Shown: positions 27,872 to 33,988 of the stretch, piece after piece
How the letters are laid out: each line of letters opens with the position of its first letter
How positions within the stretch are numbered: the first letter of the stretch is position 1
Source: Alphaproteobacteria bacterium
GTDB taxonomy: Bacteria > Pseudomonadota > Alphaproteobacteria > Rhizobiales > JAJFHR01
Direction of reading: 5' to 3'
Assembly (NCBI GenBank): GCA_024278055.1
Contig: JAJRTY010000054.1
Location: 1 to 33,988 of the forward strand
DNA: 33,988 nucleotides
Program-made: the position numbers and the translations under genes
The notes under the pieces: generated by a model
Told to the model about the DNA's origin: nothing
Databases searched by the model: none
The model's input: the letters and a program-made list of their open reading frames with translations, nothing else

Positions 27872-27888
27872 GGTTATTCTGAGTAACC
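27872..27888. promoter_or_regulatory. Candidate operator upstream of the MocR-type gene
   Basis: GGTTATTC-T-GAGTAACC is a near-perfect inverted repeat (7 of 8 pairs), 22 bases before the GTG of the MocR-type gene. Regulators of this family commonly control their own promoter, so this is a plausible site; there is no direct support. Confidence 0.3.
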
Positions 27889-27909
27889 AGTTTTACCGGA
27901 CCAGATAAT

Positions 27910-29424
27910 GTGAACGCAGAAAACAAAAATACTTCGCACGGCGCAATCAATCTTGCGGTTGAACTCGGCAGTTGCCTTGAGCGGGCAGGGGGCAAGCCGT
28001 TATTTGCCCAGCTTTATTCTCAGATATGCCACCTCATACTCAATCAGCGCCTCAGTGGTGGTGAAAAACTGCCTTCCTCGCGGGCGATGGCAACGGATCT
28101 GGGGCTTTCGCGCACCACAGTTGTCTCGGCCTACGAACAACTGGAGGCGGAAGGCTATATTGAAGCCAGACGCGGGGCCGGGGTGTTTGTGGTTGAGGGC
28201 TTGAGCGAAGGGTTGTTTGAAAGTGTTGCGGCAACTGCGCGCCCCTTGTCTGTACCCCCTGGTAAAGAAATCACAACCTGAAAGCGTTCAGAACAGCTGA
28301 AGAATGTTAAATCCGGGCGCAGTGCTATTGTGGCGTTTGATGCGGGCAAGCCCGACCTTGACTGTTTCCCGTTTGAGCAATGGTCGCGCATTCTGGCCAA
28401 AAGCTGGCGCAGACCTGCAATTGATCAACTGTATGAAGGTGAAAATGGCGGATATGCCGCGTTAAAATTCGAGGTTTCGGCTTATTTACGCAGCGCACGC
28501 GGCCTTGAGTGCTCACCCGACCAGGTAATTTTGACATCAAGCACCCACGAGGCACTTGAAGTTTTGTCGCAGGTCTTGCTCGACGAAGGCGAGGAGGTGT
28601 GGATTGAAGATCCGGTCTATCATTCAGCCTTGCAGGCATTTATTCGTGCGTCTGTAATACCGGTGAGCATCAGGGTCGATGACGAGGGTTTTTCACTCGA
28701 ACAGGCGATTGAAAAAAGTCCCCATGCCAGGCTGGTTTTCATTACACCCTCACGGCAATATCCGCTGGGGCAGACCATGAGCTTAAGCCGCAGGTTAGCG
28801 CTTATCGAGTGGGCGCGGGCCAATAATGCCTGGTTGATCGAAGATGATTACGACAGTGAATACCGCTATCGCGGCCAGCCCTTGCAACCGCTGGCTGCGC
28901 GTGATGGATTTGAGCGCACGGTATATCTCGGCAGTTTTTCCAAAGTGATGTTCCCGGCCCTTCGGCTCAGTTATATCATTGCCCCAAAAGCGCTGGTTGA
29001 GCCGCTTTTGGCCGCCATGCAATCAAGCGGAAAACAGGCTTCAATTCTCGCTCAGCCGGCATTGGCCGCGTTTATGGCTTCAGGAGATTTTGCCCGCCAT
29101 ATCAGGCGAACGCGGCGACTTTACGCCAAACGCTATAGCGTTCTGGTTGCGGCGCTGGAGAAATATGGCGGGGATTTGTTTGAGTTGCAGCACTATGATA
29201 GTGGCATGCACATCGTCGCCCACTTCAAACCGGTTTTAACATCAAAAATTTCAGATATCGAAGCGGCAAAACGCTTGCGTAAGCACCACCTGATCACAGC
29301 AGCCCTTTCGCAGTTTTTCCGCACAAAACCAAAACCGCAAGGGCTGGTTCTCGGTTTTGCCGCTGTGCCGGAAAAGGCAATTGACGTTAACGTCAAGAGG
29401 TTGACGGATTTGTTGCGTCAGTAA
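27910..29424 (+). pseudogene. MocR/PdxR-type regulator (GntR + aminotransferase) with an in-frame TGA
   Basis: One reading frame spans all 505 codons but has a single TGA at 28279-28281. Before it: a GntR winged helix (LSGGEKLPSSRAMATDLGLS, RTTVVSAYEQLEAEGYIEAR). After it the same frame continues with no other stop into a fold type I aminotransferase domain: VILTSSTHEALEVLSQVLLD, WLIEDDYDSEYRYRG and the PLP lysine in YLGSFSKVMFPALRLSY. The combination defines MocR-family PLP-binding regulators, normally one chain of about 480-500 residues. The stop lies in the interdomain linker. A GTG at 28330 could start the second half but has no ribosome site. Recent nonsense mutation, sequence error or readthrough are all possible. 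Confidence 0.85.
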
Positions 29425-29488
29425 ACCGGAGATCAAAACAGTGAGGTCAAAACCAATGAAACTCAGCAAACCTGATAAAATATTGGCA

Positions 29489-29922
29489 TTATTTGATACG
29501 GTTAATTTTTGAAATTTTTCCTTTGCCATTCACTTTCAGGCAATATCTGTATTCCTTGAGATCTTTGTCGGTTTTTGTAAAAAAGCACTTTTTCAAAATT
29601 CTCTTACAGGCTGAATACGACTTTTGGGCTGGCAACCTTCCTTCAATTGTCATGGTTCTCCATGAATTGCTGCCAACCACGTAAGCCAGGGGGTGTAGCG
29701 ATTTGGCGTCAACCGCTTTTGGTATGGATTGAGTAATTTACCTGGTTCTGCTCCCACACGGTGAGTCTGGAAGCTCGTTTTGCATCCTGCTTTTGTCGTC
29801 TGCGCGGAAGCTTGAGATATGGCACCTGTGCCCAAAACAAAAAGCATACACAAAATGATGCGAACTGATTTTTTCTCAACTGAATATGAAATGCGGGAAT
29901 GCCCGCCTTTGGGAGCTTTCAA
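29489..29922 (-). pseudogene. Small exported cysteine-containing protein, frameshifted
   Basis: The first frame starts at TTG 29922 with AAGGA 7 bases upstream and encodes a signal peptide (KKSVRIILCMLFVLGTGAIS, ending QASAQ) and a basic mature region up to LTPNRYTP, then runs into a short tail ending at 29650. A second frame continues from the same point as LAYVVGSNSWRTMTIEGRLP and SYSACKRILKKCFFTKTDK to 29489. The switch falls on a run of five C in the coding strand (29689-29693 on the plus strand); a sixth C would join both into about 144 residues. No family recognised. Probably a broken gene, a phase-variable one or a sequencing error. Confidence 0.55.
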
Positions 29923-29964
29923 TGATTTTTCCTTTGTGACTCGTTTGAGTTAGGTATTGCTCCC

Positions 29965-29992
29965 GATAGCAGCCAAACATGAACCTGCTATC
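29965..29992 (-). terminator. Hairpin directly after grxD
   Basis: Perfect 8-base inverted repeat GATAGCAG (29965-29972) / CTGCTATC (29985-29992) with a 12-base loop, immediately beyond the grxD stop. There is no T run, so it may protect the mRNA end or be a weak terminator for the purine-bolA-grxD transcript. Confidence 0.4.
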
Positions 29993-30328
29993 CTATGCCT
30001 CTTCCAGGGCCACGCCGTTTTGCTCAAAGAAGCTGCGCAACTCGCCTTTTTCGAACATTTCGCGGATGATGTCGCAGCCGCCGACGAATTCGCCTTTGAC
30101 GTAGAGTTGAGGAATTGTCGGCCAGTTGGTGAATTGTTTAATGCCATCGCGCAACTCGTCGCTTTCAAGCACATTGTGCGCTTTGAAGGCGACGCCAACG
30201 TGATCGAGGATCTGGGTTACCTGGCCGGAAAAACCGCACTGGGGAAAATCGGGTGAGCCTTTCATAAACAATACCACGTCATTGTTTTTAACTTCGGCGC
30301 CAATCCAGTCTTGAGTTGTATCTGTCAT
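29993..30328 (-). CDS. grxD: Monothiol glutaredoxin (CGFS type)
   Basis: 111 residues. Monothiol glutaredoxin that holds and transfers [2Fe-2S] clusters with glutathione. The CGFS active site is Cys31 in PQCGFSGQ; the glutathione/cluster residues include Lys23 in [26 protein letters not shown] and the GGCD motif. It lies downstream of bolA on the same strand (78-base gap). BolA and CGFS glutaredoxins form cluster-bridged heterodimers in iron signalling and Fe-S trafficking, so the pairing is functionally meaningful. Confidence 0.96.
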   Translation of the reverse strand: MTDTTQDWIGAEVKNNDVVLFMKGSPDFPQCGFSGQVTQILDHVGVAFKAHNVLESDELRDGIKQFTNWPTIPQLYVKGEFVGGCDIIREMFEKGELRSFFEQNGVALEEA

Positions 30329-30406
30329 AATTTTACGTGCTCACTTTTCATGAGAGGGATTAAGATCATTAATTTGTATGTAGGCCCAACCGGCGCAAAG
30401 GTCAAC

Positions 30407-30643
30407 TTAAGCGTCAGGGGCTCTGGTTTCCAGGGCAAGTGCGTGCAATGTGGTGCCCATGTGACCTTGCAGGCTGGCGTAGACCATCTGGTGTTGTTTG
30501 ACCTTGCTTAAGCCTTCAAAGGCGGATGAGACCACGGTTGCTGAATAATGATCACCGTCTCCGGCAAGGTCCTTGATGGTGACTTGTGCATCAGGGATGG
30601 CTTTTTTTATAAAGGCGACGATGTCTTCGGCGGGCATGGGCAT
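30407..30643 (-). CDS. bolA: BolA family protein
   Basis: 78 residues with the class II KH-like BolA fold. Signature residues: GDGDHYSATVVSSAFEGLSK for the loop that carries the Fe-S ligand, then VKQHQMVYASLQGHM and the terminal HALALET. Partner of the CGFS glutaredoxin encoded just downstream. AAGGAG lies about 9 bases before the ATG on the minus strand. It follows purL by 25 bases, so it is probably cotranscribed with the purine genes, a frequent alphaproteobacterial arrangement. Confidence 0.93.
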   Translation of the reverse strand: MPMPAEDIVAFIKKAIPDAQVTIKDLAGDGDHYSATVVSSAFEGLSKVKQHQMVYASLQGHMGTTLHALALETRAPDA

Positions 30644-30668
30644 TGGCGTTGGCTCCTTGATCTCAAGT

Positions 30669-32888
30669 TTAGACGGTATTCATATAATCCGGCAACCAGC
30701 TTTCATGGGCTTTACGCAAATCTGCAAGTTTCACCTCATCACCGCCTTCGACGTGCAAAGAGTGCCCGAGAGCAAATCCCAACTCGCGTATTTCTATGCC
30801 GTTTTCCTGAGCATCCTCGAGGATTTCAAGCGATTTGGCTTTGTCGACACTGAGGATATAACGGGCCTGATCTTCTCCGAACAAAAGTGCATGGGCGGGT
30901 AAATCCTGTGACCCCAGCGAAATATCAGCGCCAATATTGGCAGCCAGCGCCATTTCGGCCACGGCTACCCACAGGCCGCCATCGGAACAGTCATGCACGT
31001 GTGACACATCGCCCGCGGCAATCAGCCCTCTGACGAAATCGCCGTTTTTACGTTCTTCGTCGAGGTCAACTGGTGGCGGTGCGCCTTTAGCGGTGCCAAT
31101 AATATCGCGTTGATAGAGCGATTGTCCGAGGTGGCCGCGCTCAGGACCGATAAGCAACAAGATGTCACCTTCGGCACCAATGGAAGCGCTGGCGCGTCTT
31201 TCGGTATCCTTTATCAGACCAATGCCGCCAATTGCCGGGGTTGGCAAAATGGCCTGACCGTTGGTTTCATTGTACAGGGACACATTGCCCGAAACCACGG
31301 GGTAGGAAAGCGCTTCACAGGCTTCCGCCATGCCCTGAATGGCCCCGGCAAACTGGCCCATTATTTCCGGGCGTTCGGGATTGCCGAAGTTCATGCAATC
31401 GGTAATCGCCAATGGCTCAGCCCCGGTGGCACTCAAATTACGCCAGGTCTCGGCCACCGCCTGCTTGCCGCCTTCGATGGCGTCGGCCGTAACATAGCGT
31501 GGCGTTACGTCCGTGGTGATGGCGAGAGATTTACCGGTGCCGTGAATGCGCACTACCGCTGCATCACCGCCGGGACGGCCAACTGTGTCGCCCATGACCA
31601 TGTGGTCATATTGCTCCCACACCCAGGCCCGCGAACATAAATCGGGCGAGCCCATGAGCTTGATCAGTGTGTCACCAAGCGAGCTGGGCGCGGGCACCTG
31701 GTCAAGCGCTACCTTCGCCGGTGCCGCAGCTATGGTGTATGGGCGATTGTATTTGGGAGCATTGTTGGCGAGCCTGTCGAGCGGGATATCGGTTTTGATT
31801 TCACCCTTGTGCCTTGTGACAAAATGACCGCTGTCGGTGGTAATGCCGATGACGGAAAAATCGAGGCCCCATTTTTCGAATATCTTTTTTGCTTCGTCTT
31901 CACGCCCCGGTGTCAGAACCATCAACATGCGCTCCTGGCTTTCCGACAGCAGCATTTCATAAGCCGTCATTTCTTCTTCGCGGCACGGCACCAGATCGAG
32001 ATTTAATTCAATGCCAACACCGCCCTTGTCGGCCATTTCAACGCCGGAGGAGGTGAGGCCTGCTGCCCCCATATCCTGAATTCCGATAATGGCGTCCCCG
32101 GCCATCAGTTCAAGACAGGCTTCGAGCAGGAGTTTTTCGGTAAACGGGTCGCCAACCTGAACCGTTGGGCGTTTTTCTTCGCTGTCATCGTCAAATTCAG
32201 CTGAGGCCATGGTGGCACCATGAATGCCGTCGCGGCCGGTTTTGGAGCCGACATAGACCACCGGGTTACCGACACCGGAGGCTGCGGCATAGAAGATTTT
32301 ATCAGCATCGGTGATGCCAACGCACATGGCATTAACGAGGATATTGCCGTCATAGCTTTTGTCGAAGTTAACTTCACCACCTACTGTCGGCACACCGATG
32401 CAATTGCCATAGCCGCCAATACCGGAGACCACGCCGGAGACCAGGTGGCGGGTTTTCGGGTGCTCGGGTGAACCAAACCGCAAGGCATTCATATTGGCGA
32501 TGGGGCGCGCACCCATAGTAAAGACATCGCGCATGATGCCACCGACGCCGGTAGCTGCCCCCTGATAGGGCTCGATGTAAGAGGGGTGATTGTGGCTTTC
32601 CATCTTGAAGACCGCAGCCTGTCCATCGCCAATGTCGACGATACCGGCATTTTCACCGGGGCCGCAGATTACCTGTGGTCCGGTGGTTGGCAGTTTTGCC
32701 AGCCACACGCGCGATGATTTATACGAACAATGTTCGCTCCACATTACCGAGAACACACCCAGTTCAGTGTAACTGGGTGCGCGACCGCCCAGACTTTCGC
32801 AGACGCGGGCGTATTCTGGCTTGTTGAGGCCGTGTTCAGCGATAATTTCCGGCGTGATTCCTTCCGCCATAGGGCTTTCAATACTCAA
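30669..32888 (-). CDS. purL: Phosphoribosylformylglycinamidine synthase, large subunit (small PurL type)
   Basis: ATP-dependent conversion of FGAR to FGAM in purine synthesis. 739 residues, the short PurL that works with separate PurS and PurQ, both encoded just upstream. The ATP/substrate motifs are [45 protein letters not shown] and [17 protein letters not shown] (the second AIRS-like half). The start is a TTG at 32888 that overlaps the purQ stop; GGAG lies 8 bases before it. The in-frame ATG at 32870 has no ribosome site, so the TTG start is favoured. Confidence 0.98.
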   Translation of the reverse strand: MSIESPMAEGITPEIIAEHGLNKPEYARVCESLGGRAPSYTELGVFSVMWSEHCSYKSSRVWLAKLPTTGPQVICGPGENAGIVDIGDGQAAVFKMESHNHPSYIEPYQGAATGVGGIMRDVFTMGARPIANMNALRFGSPEHPKTRHLVSGVVSGIGGYGNCIGVPTVGGEVNFDKSYDGNILVNAMCVGITDADKIFYAAASGVGNPVVYVGSKTGRDGIHGATMASAEFDDDSEEKRPTVQVGDPFTEKLLLEACLELMAGDAIIGIQDMGAAGLTSSGVEMADKGGVGIELNLDLVPCREEEMTAYEMLLSESQERMLMVLTPGREDEAKKIFEKWGLDFSVIGITTDSGHFVTRHKGEIKTDIPLDRLANNAPKYNRPYTIAAAPAKVALDQVPAPSSLGDTLIKLMGSPDLCSRAWVWEQYDHMVMGDTVGRPGGDAAVVRIHGTGKSLAITTDVTPRYVTADAIEGGKQAVAETWRNLSATGAEPLAITDCMNFGNPERPEIMGQFAGAIQGMAEACEALSYPVVSGNVSLYNETNGQAILPTPAIGGIGLIKDTERRASASIGAEGDILLLIGPERGHLGQSLYQRDIIGTAKGAPPPVDLDEERKNGDFVRGLIAAGDVSHVHDCSDGGLWVAVAEMALAANIGADISLGSQDLPAHALLFGEDQARYILSVDKAKSLEILEDAQENGIEIRELGFALGHSLHVEGGDEVKLADLRKAHESWLPDYMNTV

Positions 32889-33574
32889 TGAAGTGTCTCC
32901 ACCAGGCTGGTAAACATGGCCCTGCCGTCATTGCCGCCAAGCTGGATATCAGCCAGGCGCTCGGGGTGGGGCATAAGGCCCAAAATTGTGCCTTTATCGT
33001 TGTAAATTCCGGCAATATTGTTGGCCGAACCATTAGGGTTGGCAGTTTTTGCAATTATCCCGTCGCTGTCGCAATAGCGAAAGGCGATAAGGCTCTGGTC
33101 TTCAAGCTGTGCCAATGTATCTGTATCGGCAAAGAAATTACCATCGTGATGGGCAATTGGAATTTTGATGACATCGCCTTGAGTGTAATGACGGCTGAAG
33201 GTTGTATCATTGCGTTCAACGCGCAAAAACACATCCTTGCAGATATATTTCAAGTTGGCATTGCGCAGCATGGCACCGGGCAGGAGACCCGCCTCGGTCA
33301 ACAGTTGAAAGCCATTGCAGATGCCCAGGACCGGCACGCCTGATTTTGCTTTTGCCACCACGTCTTTCATTATCGGCGATTGTGCAGCCATTGCCCCGCA
33401 GCGCAGATAATCGCCGTAGGAAAAGCCGCCGGGCAGGACAATCAGGTCGGTTTTGGGAATTTCAGCATCGCCATGCCAGACCATGTCGGCATCAGTGCCC
33501 ATGGCATCTTTCAGGCTGACGGCTACGTCGCGGTCACAATTGGAGCCGGGAAAAACGATGACTGCTGCTTTCAT
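32885..33574 (-). CDS. purQ: Phosphoribosylformylglycinamidine synthase, glutaminase subunit
   Basis: Class I glutamine amidotransferase subunit that feeds ammonia to PurL. About 229 residues. The start motif [17 protein letters not shown] is followed by the oxyanion strand [12 protein letters not shown], the nucleophile Cys in [17 protein letters not shown] and the His/Glu pair in [10 protein letters not shown]. An in-frame GTG one codon upstream (33577) is possible; the ATG at 33574 overlaps the purS TGA as TGATG and gives the canonical N-terminus. It ends in a TTGA overlap with purL, so the S-Q-L subunits are translationally coupled. Confidence 0.98.
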   Translation of the reverse strand: MKAAVIVFPGSNCDRDVAVSLKDAMGTDADMVWHGDAEIPKTDLIVLPGGFSYGDYLRCGAMAAQSPIMKDVVAKAKSGVPVLGICNGFQLLTEAGLLPGAMLRNANLKYICKDVFLRVERNDTTFSRHYTQGDVIKIPIAHHDGNFFADTDTLAQLEDQSLIAFRYCDSDGIIAKTANPNGSANNIAGIYNDKGTILGLMPHPERLADIQLGGNDGRAMFTSLVETLH

Positions 33575-33816
33575 CACTGTTCCAGTTCAATCGAATAGTT
33601 TTCAATGACCATATTGGCGAGAAGTTTTTCGCACATTTTTTCGACCTGGGTGCGGGCGGCGGCGGCGTCGTTTTCAGCCAGCTCGATTTCAATCAGTTTG
33701 CCTTGCCTGACCTGATCAATACCGTCAAAACCCAAAGAGCCTAAAGCCTGATGTATGGCTTTTCCCTGCGGGTCGAGAACACCGTTTTTCAAAGTTACTT
33801 TTACCAGCGCTTTCAT
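33574..33816 (-). CDS. purS: Phosphoribosylformylglycinamidine synthase subunit PurS
   Basis: 80 residues. The small bridging subunit that couples PurQ to PurL in the three-part enzyme. Typical sequence: VTLKNGVLDPQGKAIHQALG, GFDGIDQVRQGKLIEIEL, and MCEKLLANMVIENYSIEL at the end. It sits between purC (24-base gap) and purQ (overlapping). Confidence 0.96.
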   Translation of the reverse strand: MKALVKVTLKNGVLDPQGKAIHQALGSLGFDGIDQVRQGKLIEIELAENDAAAARTQVEKMCEKLLANMVIENYSIELEQ

Positions 33817-33840
33817 AATTTTGTCCGTGTATGTTTTTTC

Positions 33841-33988
33841 TCAGTCATTTTTGACCAATACCGGGCCTTGCGTCTTTGAAGGTCCGTTTTCAAATAGTAT
33901 TCCGAGGCGACGTGCTACTTCATGATAAGCTTCAACAAGTTCGTTTATATCCTTGCCAATAAGCTCTTTATCCAGTTTTGTATTGGTT
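33841..33988 (-). CDS. purC: SAICAR synthase, C-terminal fragment
   Basis: The last 48 codons of a gene running in from the right edge, stop TGA at 33843-33841. The translation contains LDKELIGKDINELVEAYHEV followed by ARRLGILFENGPSK, matching the C-terminal helix of PurC (compare the EAYEAVARRLGV ending of E. coli). It is followed by about 11 extra residues (TQGPVLVKND region). The position directly ahead of purS supports the call; only this part can be seen. Confidence 0.88.
   Translation of the reverse strand, partial: TNTKLDKELIGKDINELVEAYHEVARRLGILFENGPSKTQGPVLVKND

Noticed and set aside
28279-28281. Selenocysteine insertion at the in-frame TGA of the MocR-type gene
   Set aside because: The position is a variable linker, not a catalytic cysteine position, and no convincing SECIS-like hairpin follows.
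31110-31640. 176-codon frame antisense to purL
   Set aside because: Shadow frame; purL is unambiguous here and the antisense translation shows no domain.

Overview
The window looks like ordinary chromosome from an alphaproteobacterium, probably in or near the Hyphomicrobiales. That placement is inferred from gene content and order: guaB-MAPEG-rsmB-like-guaA, the trmJ-murI pair just before rpsD, the purC-purS-purQ-purL-bolA-grxD run, a DUF3305/DUF3306/polyferredoxin cluster, and a HemB of the aspartate-rich magnesium type. No species can be named. I see no rRNA, tRNA, CRISPR array, prophage or transposase gene.

Layout. 1-3.8 kb: the 5' end of an acyl-CoA dehydrogenase reading off the left edge, hemB, a small exported protein, a GNAT acetyltransferase and a threonine-dehydratase-like enzyme. 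3.9-7.7 kb: an exported caspase-like protein, a small membrane protein, a long glutathione-transferase-like protein, a D-2-hydroxyacid dehydrogenase and a possible tiny lipoprotein with a CTG start. 7.7-12.4 kb: guanine nucleotide synthesis (guaB, guaA) with a MAPEG protein and an RsmB-type methyltransferase between them. 12.6-16.4 kb: a polyferredoxin divergent from DUF3305 and DUF3306 genes, a set usually found beside formate dehydrogenase, which is absent here, followed by a DUF3144-like gene. 16.5-17.6 kb: an exported trypsin-like protease.

17.6-24.5 kb holds the most coherent accessory unit. A leftward operon (class V glyoxylate-type aminotransferase, crotonase, CaiB-type CoA-transferase) diverges from a rightward pair (a 971-residue FAD/4Fe-4S 2-hydroxyacid dehydrogenase and a GntR/FCD regulator). 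The 65-base divergent gap carries an inverted repeat over a start codon that appears leaderless. This looks like a regulated 2-hydroxyacid / 2-oxoacid / amino acid / acyl-CoA catabolic module whose substrate is unknown.

24.5-30 kb mixes housekeeping genes (trmJ, murI, rpsD) with three damaged genes: a cytochrome P460 gene whose likely start is in another frame, a MocR-type regulator with one in-frame TGA, and a small exported protein with a one-base shift in a C5 tract. The rpsD leader is highly structured. 30-34 kb is a leftward purine run (purC partial, purS, purQ, purL) followed by bolA and grxD, the partners of an iron-sulfur regulatory/trafficking pair.

Two short palindromic repeat elements (1387-1535 and 12482-12563) each sit exactly between convergent genes. 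No intergenic gap exceeds about 225 bases. The larger gaps without a described feature (about 1865-2063, 3778-3946 and 4919-5139) are AT-rich and show nothing I can name.
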